Below the pieces are notes generated by a model. It was not told where the DNA came from. It saw nothing but the letters and a program-made list of their open reading frames with translations, and did no database searches. Made by a program: the position numbers and the translations under genes. Shown here in pieces: positions 1 to 12,192 of a DNA stretch of 64,000 nucleotides (the first letter of the stretch is position 1; each line of letters begins with the position of its first letter). Origin of the DNA: Marsupella aquatica (lineage: Eukaryota > Marchantiophyta); assembly GCA_973895155.1 (NCBI GenBank), contig OZ316891.1:20894001-20958000 (forward strand), given 5' to 3'.

Positions 1-2493
1 ATATTGAAGGATCCCACGCAACTGCTTGACATTCTGTTAAAGCTAAAAGGTATGTGCACGTTGCTTTTCTTTGGCAGAGAACTGGAATATTGGAAATAGA
101 AACATATGAAATCTCAATTGCCTCAAGGATACTATTCTCAAGCTTTTGCAGTATGTGTCTTCTGTTCACTTCAGACATCAACCGTCTTCCGGATGGAATG
201 CTCTTTGCTGCCTCCTCGATAGCCCTGGGTATCAACACTTGTTCAGTGACCACACCACTTCCGCTCTCCCCCTACGTACTTGTATAGACAATAATGCACT
301 GCAAAGCTAGAAAACGTACTTGTGCTCTGCTTCTTGTGCAAGCTCAGTCTTGATTCGGAGCAGGCTGAAATTCACGGACCACATTCTAAGTCAGGAATAT
401 GTGCCTTCTGATATAAATCTGGCATATGAAATGCTGACTCGAGCCTCAAGAAAATCCCTGATCGGAGAGGATATGACAAGAATAGATTAATAGATGCAGA
501 GAAAATGAAATTACATGTTGGGCTAAAGGTAGGTCCAGGCATCATACTATTCAGGCACCCTGCCAATGTTCTCCTTGCAAGCAGATAGCAAATCTGGTCC
601 TGGGTCTTCTCTGAGAGCCTTTACACAAGCTGATTGCTCTGTTATGTCCTCCATGTTCTTCTCCACAAAGTTTATACTCACGCGTGTGCGTTGTCTCTGA
701 AGATAGGGAAATGTGACCATGCTTATGGTACTTGTTTGCTTTGACATCACACTTAGCGTTGTGAAGCAGGACAATGAGGGAAAAGCAAGATCATGATTCA
801 ATATGCACACAGGACAACTTTGTAGTGGATGGCACCTCCTTTCACGCAGATATTGGTGGGTCCCAGAAGGCCAGAGGAAAACCAATTCATAATTGAGCTA
901 TAGTCATGAATCTGTCCTGAGGAAAGAGTGAAATCATGTAATGTCCTTAGAAACTGAAAATGAACAAATACCTTCACAACCGCATTAGGAGTTTCTTTGC
1001 CACCCCAGTATTTGATGGCACTTTGTCGTTCGGCGTCTTGTCGCCTCTCTTTCTACACAATTGCAGGTGCAGCTCAAGATTGGCAAAAAAAAACAATTGG
1101 TCAATTGTGACTTCCTTTCCTAATCTTATGGCATTTGATCAACTTTAGTTGGCCACTACCACAGTATGATCACTTGGGAGTTAAAAGACATTCTGTCACC
1201 CTGACTGGAGAGAATGACACTGGACCATCAGCATGGCCATGACTAACCTTGACTTTTACTCAGATAGTTGAGCAACTGCACTGAGATCAGAACATAGAAC
1301 TAGAAGATTGACGCCAGAAATTAAGCACCAACACAGCAAACCTTCAACCCCTGAAGAAATAAAGAAAAAAAACAAATCATGAGCTAAATCTGACGTTTGA
1401 TGCCTGATTTTCACAAGAGAGGTAAGGTGGGCAAAGTGGGGAGGTAACCTCTTTGTATTTGTGGGTTAAAGAACTCATTTCAGCAATTGCAGCCAAATGG
1501 TCCCGAAGGTGATTTCGTTTTACAGTTTGTTTCTTCTTGGGTGATTTCTTCCACTTGTATCTGTCATTGTCCATGAAAGCACCTCAGCCACCATTTCTAC
1601 TTCACCAACAGCAACATGTCGATACATACAGGCCATGCCTGAAAGATCGTCCTCCTGCTTTAACACCAAAGCTTCACATGCAAAGGAAAATTGCTTGAAA
1701 GGGTAAATGTCTATTGAGGCCTTCGATGTTAAAAAGCCTCCACCACGAGCTCCACCAATTATCTGCTTGTGAGCAAGAAAGGCCGTTCATGGCCTTTGAT
1801 TGAAACTCTCCTTCATACACGGGGGGAGTTGTGACAAAGCTTTCTCCAGTGTTTGCAGGCCTCCAAATGTAAGCAAGCAAAAAATCTATTATAGAGAAAC
1901 CTTGAAATTGTATTGACCAAGTGTGAAGAGAATTCTCGAGAATTGTGTTCAAAGTTCATAACAATGTTTCCAAGAAACTAATATGTTTCTTGTATTATAT
2001 CAACTAGTCTTTGTCATGGACAACCAATGTTGTTGAAAAAGGCAAGTTGTCTCACAGAAGAGACCCAAGTCAATCACTTTGTGAGAACTGGATTCACTTA
2101 CCTCGATGTTGAGAAGGGCAACATGCATGTTGGATAGAAGATGACCGAGTCAAATACTTGTGATCTAGAACTGGATTTCACTTAGCATAATTTTAGAGAA
2201 ATTTTCATTATTTATTGAGTGCACCTCTGTAGATTAAATGTCTTTCACAAACTACTGCCCAAGGTAGCCATCCATAACAAATGCTTGATCATTTGATTCC
2301 ATTGACATTCTGACTTAGTTGGATAAGTGACAACATTTGCTTAGAGACACGTATTTACTTGGAAAATAGATATCAATGGATTCGCGGTTGAAAATTCTAG
2401 AACCATCAACACGTCAAGAACGACCATCCCCAGATGAAACCAGCTGAAGCTAGGCAAAGTGGTATACTTTTATTGTCACAATATGCAAATGAT
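1..2493. other. No recognised gene; unassigned sequence
   Basis: Only short ORFs occur. The longest is a 112-codon minus-strand frame at 547-885 that contains several cysteines but matches no family I know. The sequence is AT-rich and has stops in all frames. The first ~50 bases are open in one plus frame and could be the edge of an exon that starts outside the window; I could not assign it. Confidence 0.5.
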
Positions 2494-2645
2494 TGTGGAC
2501 TATGGTCCTTAAACACTCTGAATAAAAATCAAAATTGGATCCTAACATATGGACTATGGTCCCTAAACACTATGAATATATAAAAGTCAAAATTGGATCC
2601 TAACATATGGAATATGGTCCGTAAACACTCTGAATAAAAGTCAAG
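2494..2645. repeat. Three-copy tandem repeat, ~54-58 bp unit
   Basis: Three head-to-tail copies are recognisable by 'atggactatggtcc' followed by 'taaacactctgaata' and 'caaaattggatcctaacat'. The second copy has a few extra bases and the third is cut short. No coding potential is seen. Confidence 0.8.
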
Positions 2646-5117
2646 ATTTGTAATGCTAAAGTCCCCCTCTAGCCTGTTTAAGTTTCCTGTATTTGTAAAA
2701 CCACTCAATTGATTAATAACTATATAATGTCATGGTAAGTTCAAGCCTCATTAGTAAAGCAGATTGGAGCTTGGTCACAAGGAGTGTAATTCAATTGATG
2801 ATCAGCTTTGCTGTCCCAATTCGCAACTATTTCAATGGTCTGCTGCAGATACTTCGTTTGATTGTTGCATCGTAGATGGTACATGTTGCCTAGTGTTCAC
2901 AATGTAGACAAAGTGTAAAGAGCTTCGATAGTATTGACTGACCAAGAAATAAATCAATCCAATAGTCCCGATGAGTGCAAACCATGGGAATGGGACATCA
3001 GATGGGGAAATGTGAGAGTATACAGTTTTCTAGAGAAATGAATTGGCTAATGGGAGCACCCTTCTTGGGAGGACTTTGGAGAGTGTAAACCAAAAGTCAT
3101 TTAGTTGATGGACCTCCAAAACGAAAAGTAGTACTTAGTTGATGGACCCCATGAGTGATCCAGACCCTTGATAGACCTTAAATCAACACACCCAAAACCT
3201 GATGGGGTTGGTTGGGAGAAAAGTGCAGTTTGGGGGTCCATCAAGCAAATACCTAAGTGGAAACCTAATGGGAGCACCCTTGTTTGGGAGGACTTGCCAG
3301 AGTAAAAGGCAATCAATCCCGGGATCACTTCCCAATCTCAAATCCGTTTCCCAGAAAATAGCCGTTTCCCAATAGTTTGGCTAGCAAATGAAGAGTATCA
3401 CAACCATGTCAGGTACCCATCACTCCTATCAAATATAAGTTCCTCATATCAGTGAGTCAAATTTGACCATGATCTTAAGTTCTTAGCTGGGCTGCCAAGT
3501 TAAACTTCTCAGCAAACTATGGAGACGTTTCTGAGTTGAAAACTATTTTGTTTTTTAAATTTCCACATGCAGAGTGGAACTTATCCAAACTCTAAGGCGT
3601 TCAGTGAAAATTTCCAAATTTTCTCACTATTTTCAACTTAGGTTACGAGACAGCTAAGTTCAAATGATATCAGTGACTGATGACCCATATAGTTAACAAC
3701 CTCAGATACTGACTGAGTATTAGATAGGTCACCATTAAACATGACTGTAAAGCTTGGTTACTATGAAGCCAAATAAAGCTTGCACAATTTCAGTACAACA
3801 ATAACTAGTGCAACCTAGGAGTCTAGAACAGGGCATTAGACATTGTAATAGAGACCAACATGATGATGATACGGTTGGAGTCTTTGAATATTTAAGAAAC
3901 ATCCTCAAAAATTATAATGGTTTGAGTAAATTTTCATTCTAATGAATTTCAAACTGAGAACCCTTCCAGTTGAGAATTATTGATAACGTTGTGTATATAG
4001 GTGAGACGCAAAGACTTCCCTAATCATGGCGATCAAATTTGTGCAAGTGATTTGCTTTTCAATTCGCTCCTATTAGAAATCTCGTTCTTTGTGTTTATCC
4101 CATCATTCTACTGAATGGGTACAACTTTCGAGGATATGGTATCTTTACAAGCACAAATATGACATCTAAGTGGATGTTACAGACGTGGAGCAAACAGAAC
4201 TGTGATTTCACGAGGTACTTGAACTTGTCTACTTAGAAACTCGTGAAATGCTCTTGAACTTTTTGGTTGTCTTGTGATCAACCTGTGCAGCAGTCTCATC
4301 GTGAAACTTGTGAATCTTTCGACAATTGATGTATTGTGGAAGGGTTACCTGGTTTCAGCTTGAGGATGCAAAACAGCATACACACTTGTGCTGCTGTTGG
4401 TAGCAGCACTCCTTTTGCCCTTGCACGCGTTCATGGGTTGATGGCAATGATCGTCCTCATGGAGTCCAGCATGAACGTCAAGGCTCGAGTTCCTTTCTCC
4501 ACTCCATTTGCTAGGATTCTTAGGAGGATCACAAGGCTCTTGATTTTGTTCACACCTTTGAAGTCGATCCAGCATTTGAGGACTAAGGTTGGTTAAGGCG
4601 GACCTGTACTTAGGGCCCTGCAATTTTGCAAAAAATCATATATGGTTTTAAGATTAGGAATTGCCCTAAATTTGAACTCATGGAACACAATAGCTCGTAG
4701 AAATTGATGACTTCCAGAAGTTCACTTTTATAAATATGACATTCGATGACTAGCAAATTCTCGCTTGATCTACCTCCTCACTTCAATAGAGAGTGTTTAG
4801 CTTGAAATCAACATCAGTCCTATTTCTTATCGTAGTTTGATAGTTGTTCTATTCACTCTAAATGTTATGACTTGGTCCCCCCCCCCCCCCCCCTCTCCAA
4901 AGAACAAAAGCCAATTGGATCATCAGCACCATCTCCTTAAAAATTGGCTTATTGGCACATTTCTTGACCGTTAACCAACACAATGGTCAGGTGCATTCAA
5001 ATTAACAATCATAGGGATCTGTGACGAATGGCCATGGCTAGGAGGCGAACAACACAACATATGAAAGGAATTGAACTAAACTGGACTTAATAAATTAAGG
5101 CCTTGTATTAAGAGAAA
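2646..5117. other. Non-coding stretch with a short spaced direct repeat and a poly-C run
   Basis: A ~36-bp imperfect direct repeat ('aatgggagcaccctt' then 'gggaggactt') lies at 3,049-3,085 and 3,267-3,303 around ~180 bp that reads like a small inserted sequence. A run of 17 C lies at 4,877-4,893. ORFs of 86 and 92 codons at 4,336-4,623 overlap on opposite strands and look like chance. Confidence 0.5.
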
Positions 5118-5555
5118 TCAGAGTTCAGTGACAGCCAAATGAGAGGCTTCCAGGATATGGTAGTTTCTCAAATTTATGCAGCCAGTCCAAACAAAATTGC
5201 TTGCTGTACCGTGACATACATGAGGGAAAATTTTTCTATTCGTATTATTATTCTCCTCCTCCTCTGCAATGGACAAGCCATCGAGCCACTGTTGAGCCTC
5301 CTGTGCTGCCTCGTCCGTTTTGGGCTTTCCAAAGGCATAGTTCATTGTGCGGACGTCGCGCTCTGGCAATTGTTTCCTTTCTTCTGACCGAAAGTGGGAA
5401 GGATTGACTTCATTGCTATGGGAAATGTTATGATGATCTTCTTCCTCGTGAGGTTCACGAAATTCAACGTGCCTTTCCTCTGGCCCACGCCCGGTTTCGT
5501 GCTCTGATTCTTTTCTGGCCAAGTCTCCATCTCCTCCTGTGTCTCCTTCCTCCAT
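5118..5555 (-). CDS. Hypothetical acidic hydrophilic protein (145 aa), doubtful
   Basis: A single open frame of 145 codons begins with an ATG that has an in-frame TGA five codons upstream, so the start is well bounded. The N-terminal two thirds are strongly charged and rich in Glu, His, Arg and Asp, with no hydrophobic core, so this part is probably disordered. A short stretch near residues 75-95 (TMNYAFGKPKTDEAAQEAQQ) looks amphipathic. The C-terminal ~45 residues are of different composition and may be read-through into an intron or UTR. I do not recognise a family. Plus-strand frames overlap it. It could be a small late-embryogenesis-type protein, the last exon of a larger gene, or a chance ORF in a GC-richer patch. 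Transcript evidence would decide. Confidence 0.3.
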   Translation of the reverse strand: MEEGDTGGDGDLARKESEHETGRGPEERHVEFREPHEEEDHHNISHSNEVNPSHFRSEERKQLPERDVRTMNYAFGKPKTDEAAQEAQQWLDGLSIAEEEENNNTNRKIFPHVCHGTASNFVWTGCINLRNYHILEASHLAVTEL

Positions 5556-5775
5556 TTTTTCAATTTCTCAGACTACAACTTCTCAAACTACGTTTTGGCA
5601 CATGCGTGCAGTGGTCACACTGTTGAATATCCTATTGTCTTTCCTGAGGCTTGCTTTACAAGAACGAACAAACGGTGAGTCTCCCGACCAAAACAGTGGA
5701 CACATTCAAAAGCTGAAAGAAGTCACTGAAAGAAACTCAGGGGTCTAAGTATATGATAATCAATGTCTGTGGGGT

Positions 5776-5796
5776 GGGGGGGGGGGGGGGGGGGGG
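5776..5796. repeat. Poly-G tract (21 G)
   Basis: An uninterrupted run of 21 G is preceded by GGGGT and followed by CGG. Length is likely to be unstable and error-prone in sequencing. No gene is nearby. Confidence 0.9.
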
Positions 5797-6071
5797 CGGT
5801 GTTGGGTAGTTACTAGGCTGTAACCACCATGCTTCTGGAATGTGAGAATAAGCTGACCTGAGCTGGAAAGCTTTTATGAACATTCCAGACATAAGTACAC
5901 TCTAGAACCAAGCCCAGACATAGGTTAATGTAAGGAAATCCTGTCCAGAAAAAGATTACCGGCTGTATATTTGCAAACACTAGATTATGAGAATAAGATT
6001 ATGTACCTGAAATGGACCCAAGGGTAACCTTTATTCCTTAAGAAGTCTCTGGCGGGGGTTCAAGCGGCACC

Positions 6072-6401
6072 CTAAGGGCTAGGTTCCATGGGGCTGGGAG
6101 TAAGGAGTACAGATGCTGTCAGAATTTTTAAGCCAATAAGAATGCAGCTTTTCCAAGGACTGAGGGGTATACAAATACTGTATCAAGGAGTATGATTTTT
6201 CCTCACACTCCCTCTTAAACTTCAGGGGTACCCCCTGCCCCTGTATAAGAACAGTACAGAGCATTCTCATTGGCTCCTGAGTCAAAATTTATACTTTTAA
6301 AATACTGTATACACCTTGGCATACAATGTATTTGAGCCCTAGTTAATGTCAGAGGGAGTGACCGTACTCCCTACCCCTGGCCCATGGAACCTGGCCTTAA
6401 G
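6072..6401. mobile_element. Fold-back MITE with ~38-bp terminal inverted repeats
   Basis: The left arm (6,072-6,110) and right arm (6,364-6,401) are imperfect inverse complements. Both carry the core 'aggttccatggg' and the inner 'gtactcc' / 'ggagtac'. Inside, 'agccaataagaatgc' on the left pairs partly with 'gcattctcattggct' on the right, so the element could fold over much of its ~330 bp. It encodes no protein. I could not identify a clear target-site duplication, so the superfamily is undetermined. Confidence 0.6.
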
Positions 6402-7294
6402 CAACTTAAGCTCAAGCAACACCTGTCGTTTTGGTCCAAGCTCGTGTTCAAGAGTGAAGCTCTAGCTATGGCATCAAGACAGGTTGAGAAGTGCAAAGGA
6501 AGGGGAGAGCATGTCCTTAAGGCAACAGTTGATGTCGAGCAAGAGGAGGCAGACGAGTCGACTGTTGGGCAGGACAGACTAGACAAAAGCACAGTCAAAT
6601 GAGTCAGGAATGGAAGAACTGATTGCACCCTGATTGCACCCTGATTGCACCAAGATTGCAACCTTTCGCAGCATTCAAGCCCGTGAACTGGAGGAATAAC
6701 AGGTTGTCACACAAGATTGAAGAAGACACATTGGACCATCGAGTTCTACATATCCCTTACATATTGTAGCCACAAAGCAGCAAAAATTAAAGTCCTGGCA
6801 TCTAAATGGAACACTTCATGAACAGCTGCACTTGTTTTCCTCCCTACAATTGAGATCGACCATCGGCTTCAGGTTTCAGGGTCTTGTATAGCAATGGTGT
6901 ACATCCGAAGGACATATTGCACCTTCTGGCTGACTTATCACCTTAAGGCTGCTAACAGCATATTTAGCCTAGAATAAGTGAATTTCGAGTAAGACATCAC
7001 ACATTTTGATCAATCTTCTGCTGCCAGGAAAGTAAAACAGCAGATTGAATAAATATAAATTACACTGTGCAACCAGCTATACAGTCAAAGTTGGGAGTAC
7101 CTGGTTACAACCCAACATATCATCTAGTTTCTCAACATGTCCAGGATCCTGTGAGGTCAAAAATGTGTGGCAGTAATCCTCAGCCTATCAATCCATTTGT
7201 CCCATTTCATATTTCAATGGTGTCCTAACTGGTTTTGATGAATCAGAGAATCCAAACACCAGTGTCCTTCATATGGTACACAGCGACAAACCGT
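6402..7294. other. 3' flank of the J-protein gene; nothing else seen
   Basis: The interval holds the presumed 3' UTR of the J-protein gene and downstream DNA. Just left of 6,660 there is a short run of 'tgattgcacc' repeats (6,624-6,655). No other feature was found. Confidence 0.4.
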
Positions 7295-10200
7295 TTATCG
7301 TAACACAGGGTCTTCAGTGACGCTTTGAAATGTGATGTCACCACCAAGGGCTTCGAGGACAAATGCCTCTGCATCTTGCACCGTCACTGGACCTTTGTGC
7401 AAAACAAACTTCCCTCTGCGTCTTTTATATGCTATCAACAAAATGTCCTCACCCTTGATTTTCCCAGTGTTGAAAGCCCGAACAAAAGATGGCTGTTGAG
7501 TAACATCAACCAAACTAAATGTCACAGATGATTTCGTTTTTCTAAACTGCTCTCCACCCATTGTTTCAATCGGCTCAATTTTACGAGTCAACGTTTTTGA
7601 GGAAAGCTGCATAGGGACCACGTCAGCTCAGCTGATCAGGACATCAATGACCATGCCAATTTCAATCACCTCTATTAAAATCGAAGCAAATCTGACAAGA
7701 ATCAAAAGAGTTCCACACTTAGGGCAGAAATCACGGACACGAACACTCCAGACGATAAGGTAAGTAAAACCTGAAGATAATAATCTGCTAGTCAACGACA
7801 TAAAAGAGGTCAAATTCGAAGCTAAGAAAAAGTGTACCTCTGATAGTAACTGCCTAGCAGCGTCCCCTCCCTTCTTCAGGTCCACCGCAGCAATCACGCA
7901 GAGAGGCGTACTCGATCCGCAGACAACAGCTGCATTTGCTTTGGTCAATATTGGTACATCACCCTCAGATTCCACACCTGTGCTACCAACCCCTGCTTCT
8001 TTGCTTTTAGCTTCAAGCTCTCCGAGGAATCTCTTCAGTTCCTCGACCATCTTGCTGCCAGACTGTGCAAAGGCCTTCTCTGGAGCAAGAAGAAAATCCT
8101 CGCCATTACCCAATATTCCCACTACTGCTGGGTATGCTCGAATGCCAAATTGCTTGGCAACCTTCGGATCGATACTGCCATCAACCTGCAATGCAAAATT
8201 TTGTTACTATCCAAAGAGCCTTCGCCTTCCGGGGTAATGAGTTGTCAAGGAGTATTAGGCTTCAAGGTTAATATGCACTTACTGGAAATTCTCACATGCA
8301 AGCAACAATTCTCTAGCTAAGTTTGGTGCAGACTAGCACACTTACATGTACATCGTAAAATTGTATCCGTTTGTCGTACACACAGCTAAGAGCTCGCCAT
8401 TTTGCTGACGTTTCTTTCGTTTCAGTCAACAGGACTGCGTTTGGCAAGTCCGTTAGCTTTGCCCGAAGACTGATTAATTTCTGGCTGTCGAGCCGAGTTG
8501 AAAGATTAGGTATCTGTTTGACAGAAAAGTCGCGTACTGCCTTTTCGGTCCAAGAGCCAGTGTACAGGGTATGACTTGATTTTCCATTAAGCTTGTAAGG
8601 GTATATAACAAAATTCGGGGCACCAGTGCGTAGTGTAGACGGTGCTTGCTCGCGACACAACTTTTCGTGAAGCTGACAGTTGACAGCTCCGACCTGCAGT
8701 AAGAATAGAAGCTCAGTGACTGCAACACGAATTCTCTCCCCAAAATGATGAAAAGGGTTGCTCTGTACAGTCATTGATCCCAAGTGATTCTAAAGTGATG
8801 ACCGTAGCTGCAAGTTTTCATAGGTAAGAATGCAGAGAATTCACGGATGCAGGATGGACTCTGTTGTGCAGGCTAATGGGAGATCATACCTTCATGACGC
8901 CCATGAGATCTTGGGCGACGTGATTTACGATCGTGATTTTCTCGTCCAGATGACCTGAACCAATTCCTCTGTAGAAAAACAACAACCACATGTCTCGCTG
9001 TTGCCTTTCAACTTTCTCTTGAAATTGGGTACTGTCAAGTTGCTGGACCACTTTGCTGAGTTGAGTCACATCCTGCTTACCACCACCCTGTTCCCCTTGA
9101 CTTCCGCCAAACGAATCCTGAAAGCTCTTTTTAGCTGCTCCGAAGAAGTTTGAAAAAAGATCCCCAGAGAACCCTCCAGGACTAGAAGCCCCGTTCCCAA
9201 ACGAAGGAAATCCAAAGCCACCCCAACCAGAGTCATTGGGAGCCTCTTCCTTACGAGGCGCAGCCTTGCGCTGCTGGGTGAAAAATTGCCCCATATCTGA
9301 CCAACCTTGAAAGTCCTGTCCCGTCTGATACTGCTGTCTCCCAGGACCTTGGAAGCCATAGTGGACATTTTGCCGCTGGCCACCAGGACGTCCACCCTGT
9401 CCTCCTTCAAATCTAGGCTGACCAGATGGATCCCCGGTCAAATCATACTGCTTCCTCTTCTCATCATCCGACAGAATTTCATACGCTGCAAGGTACCGCC
9501 AAGAAATTTTGAATTCTTATCGACGCTTAGACATAGGTTACTTCCCGCACGACAGGAACGTTCGATCAGCTCTAACAAACAGCTCAGCAACCCAGGGAGA
9601 TTCCAATACTCAACCAGTACTAAACCCAGCAACAACCATTCCATCGTATCAACCACTTCGTTCGAGATAGCGGACACTAACCATTGCTGATCTCTGAGAA
9701 CTTGGCTTGCGCGTTTTTAGATTTATTCTTATCTGGATGATACTTCAGTGAAAGCCTGACAAGCGAAATCGGGCATTCCAATGTCAGATATGACATATTA
9801 ATCGGTTAATCCGTTGAGAAGATGAAGGAGAACGTCGACGTACATTCATACAACAATTCTCTTTGCAGATGCATCAAGCCGAACCAGTGTCGACGAAGAA
9901 TACAGCTTGAAAAGAAAAATCAAGTTTCACGACTTACTTGTGGAAAGCCTTCTGAATGTCGCGCGGTTTCGCGTTCTTTTCAACACCCAACACCTGTCCC
10001 GGTACACGCGAGGTCAGAACACCTCAGAAATGAAAAATGCAGTACCGAAACCAAATTGACGTAGAGAAATAGGGCTAACCCTAAAATGAAGATTCCGTAA
10101 GAGCTCAATTAATAGTTACCATGGTCAACAGCTGAAGATCGTCTATCACACTAGTAACACCTGGGTACCGACCCGACTTTGTGAACAATGCCAATTGCCA

Positions 10201-10560
10201 CGGACCTTGGTAGGATGTCCTGATGACTGCTAGCTCTGAACCTAAGGTTGTGCTATTCCTGAACTTAAACAACGCAATGGATCCCATCTTTTACCCTAGC
10301 AGAGCAATGGAATTCTGCACTCTATACATTTGAACAAGAGGATCAGGAGGCACAAATGTTTCTGTGATACACGGGTAAGCTGGCTTTGGAGAGAAGCCCT
10401 ATGCGAAATTCAGTCCCACTAAAACCCCAGAGCTACAGTACCAGCAGAACATATAAGGTCTATACGAGATTCTCAACCTTGAACTCACCTTGTAAAGATC
10501 CGCAGCATTTGCTCCCAATAGCATCAGCAGGAGTACGAAACATCGGAGGATTCGAGCCAT
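7295..10560 (-). CDS. ERDJ3A: ER-lumenal DnaJ protein, ERDJ3A/TMS1-like (601 aa, 7 exons)
   Basis: Minus-strand exons, 5' to 3': 10,560-10,489; 9,993-9,938; 9,755-9,682; 9,485-8,890; 8,693-8,346; 8,185-7,838; 7,606-7,295. They sum to 1,806 nt; phases agree at every junction and all introns are GT-AG. Residues 1-20 form a signal peptide (MARILRCF then a Leu-rich core). A J-domain follows directly (residues ~21-90), with DLYKVLGVEKNAK and the catalytic HPD at 49-51. Next come a Gly/Gln/Phe-rich linker and a C-terminal thioredoxin-fold region (about 210 to the end) in which the usual CxxC is replaced by GIGSGH, so redox activity is unlikely. Arabidopsis ERDJ3A (TMS1) is an ER J-protein needed for pollen-tube thermotolerance; the same architecture suggests it stimulates BiP ATPase. 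There is no KDEL-type tail. The start of exon 7 is the least certain boundary. Confidence 0.88.
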
Positions 10561-10834
10561 AAAAGCCAGTGCCGGTTCTCAGTCTTCCCCCTGCCTCCTT
10601 CGACTCGCTCCAACTCGCTCCAACTCACTCCGTCGCTCCCGACCCAACCAAAAGCGTTGCCGGGGAAAGGCCAGCAGCCCAATCACAATCTCCCCGGACC
10701 ACAAGCACCGAAGAATCCCCGAGGCGACTGAAGAACAACTCCGGTCTAATTGACGCAGAGCGACCGGCATACAGCTTAATTCAACAGAGTCTTCTCCACA
10801 CAATCATCCGAGCTGCACTCTCCTCGCTTCTTGG

Positions 10835-10837
10835 CTC

Positions 10838-10887
<50 letters not shown>
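10835..10887. repeat. (CT)n tract in the J-protein 5' region
   Basis: About 50 bp of nearly pure CT dinucleotides (GA on the gene strand) lie ~275 bp upstream of the J-protein ATG. GA/CT tracts are common in plant 5' UTRs and promoters and can bind BPC/GAGA-type factors; a regulatory role here is inference only. Confidence 0.9.
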
Positions 10888-11215
10888 GACGATCTTTCCT
10901 TTGAAGATCAATCGACGAGAACCTCGAAGCAAAACTACAAAAATTTAGCAATGGGCGATTTGCCAGGATCTAGAAAACTCGACGAATCTAGAAAAGCCTT
11001 TCCTCGATACGATCAGTCGAAGAGAACCTCGAAGCAAACTACTAAAATGTAGCACTCGGCGATTTGCCAGGGTCTGGAAAAACTCGACGAATCTAGAAAC
11101 GTCTTTCCTTTGACGATCAGTCGAAGAGAGAGAACCTCGAAGCAAAACTACTAAAATGTAGCACTGGGCGATTTGGAAGGATTTGGAAAACTCGACCCAA
11201 TCTAGTAAAAAAGCC
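10888..11215. repeat. Three tandem ~105-108 bp repeats upstream of the J-protein gene
   Basis: The phrase 'agaacctcgaagcaaa' recurs at about 10,919, 11,024 and 11,132, each time followed by 'gcgattt' and 'aaaactcga'. Spacing is 105 then 108 bp. The copies have diverged by scattered substitutions and small indels. Confidence 0.8.
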
Positions 11216-11413
11216 TTTTATACTGGCACGATTTAGCCCTAGTGTAAAACATATCCACGGTCCAGATTATTTTCGCCAACTTTGGACGTGGATCGTGGAC
11301 TAAATCGTACGAAGGGCGGGTGACACTGGGGACCAATCAGAATCGTCATAGAAGAATTGATGACATGTAAAACGCACTCCTATTGGTTCCCTCGCGTGGA
11401 GACTTCAGCTTGC

Positions 11414-11423
11414 GCCACGTGAC
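11414..11423. promoter_or_regulatory. G-box (GCCACGTGAC) ~855 bp upstream of the J-protein start
   Basis: The palindromic core CACGTG lies at 11,416-11,421. G-box-like elements are known bZIP targets, including bZIP28/bZIP60 at plant ER-stress genes. That fits an ER chaperone cofactor, but one hexamer far upstream is weak evidence. Confidence 0.3.
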
Positions 11424-11695
11424 TCGGCTTTTAGCGAGCAGCATTGTAATTGGGTGCAGGCTGAACGGTCATAGTACGCTCTCAGGCTAACAGGGAAGCT
11501 TCAAGCCGTCGATTATGGATTAACCTGGTGCAAGACAAAAATAATGTACGATCAGACTGCCAAAAGCAAAAGGTGTTTCCCTTTGTGCCGTTATTTCTTG
11601 AAGAAACAAGTCATTCTTTGAATGTTAAATAAATTATTATAAATATGATCATGCATATTGATCATTTTGACACATATATTTCAGACTGCCAAAAA
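11424..11695. other. Intergenic; short direct repeat only
   Basis: 'cagactgccaaaa' occurs at about 11,553 and again at 11,684, bordering ~130 bp of AT-rich DNA. The second copy abuts the repeat that follows, so the pair could be a relic of an insertion. No gene was seen. Confidence 0.4.
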
Positions 11696-11967
11696 ACAAA
11701 GGGTGCCCAACATGATCTCTCATGCAAAAAGGCCCAACAATAGGGGAACAACCGGGGGAACAACCAAAGGGCCAAGAAAGGCCAAAAAACAAAGAAACAA
11801 GGAACTAACCCAAGAACCAGGGCCCCAAAGCAAATTGAAGTGCCTGGTAGAGCTCCAGTGTGAATTGGATGGGGGTCAAACAAAGGAATCCTACTAGAGG
11901 CCCCTAAGACCAACAACCTCACCCCTATGAAGAATAGTGAACACATGTGCCCGCTCAGGTGCAACAT
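11696..11967 (-). mobile_element. Probable non-LTR retrotransposon 3' fragment
   Basis: On the minus strand the segment reads as T-rich low-complexity sequence ('ggcctttcttggccctttgg', 'gggcctttttgc') like the tails at 16,430-16,560, 30,110-30,270 and 38,330-38,480. The only long frame is a 101-codon hydrophobic ORF that I treat as non-coding. Assignment to LINEs is by appearance, not by a reverse transcriptase domain. Confidence 0.4.
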
Positions 11968-12090
11968 ATATAATATACAGTTTTTGATTACTTTGCCACT
12001 AAAGATGTTCTAATTCACAATATTGTCACTATTTTTTCTGTATTTATAAAGATGCTCTGGTTTTTGTCCAGAACTTCCCGTTGAGGGATC
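11968..12090. repeat. Dispersed repeat, second copy at 60,597-60,670
   Basis: The copies share 'cagttttt', then 'ttgccactaaag' / 'ttgtcactaaag', then 'aattcacaata' / 'aatttacaata', and 'gtatttataa'. Boundaries are approximate. Confidence 0.55.
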
Positions 12091-12140
12091 ATATACATTG
12101 GCAGTATTACTCTCCCCTAGACCAGAGTCAAAGGGAAGAT

Positions 12141-12192
12141 TATTGGGTATTTACTCTTACATCTAGGTTAGGTATGACGTGGTTGGTACAAC
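12141..12192 (+). repeat. Inverted LTR-end fragment
   Basis: About 52 bp match the reverse complement of 13,821-13,872 with only a few differences (for example 'ttactcttacatctaggtta' against 'cttacgtctaggtta'). Its orientation is opposite to that of the LTR at 13,488-13,872. Confidence 0.75.

Noticed and set aside
547-885. Cysteine-containing 112-codon ORF as a zinc-finger gene
   Set aside because: Cysteine spacing fits no zinc-finger pattern I know, and there is no supporting splice or start context.
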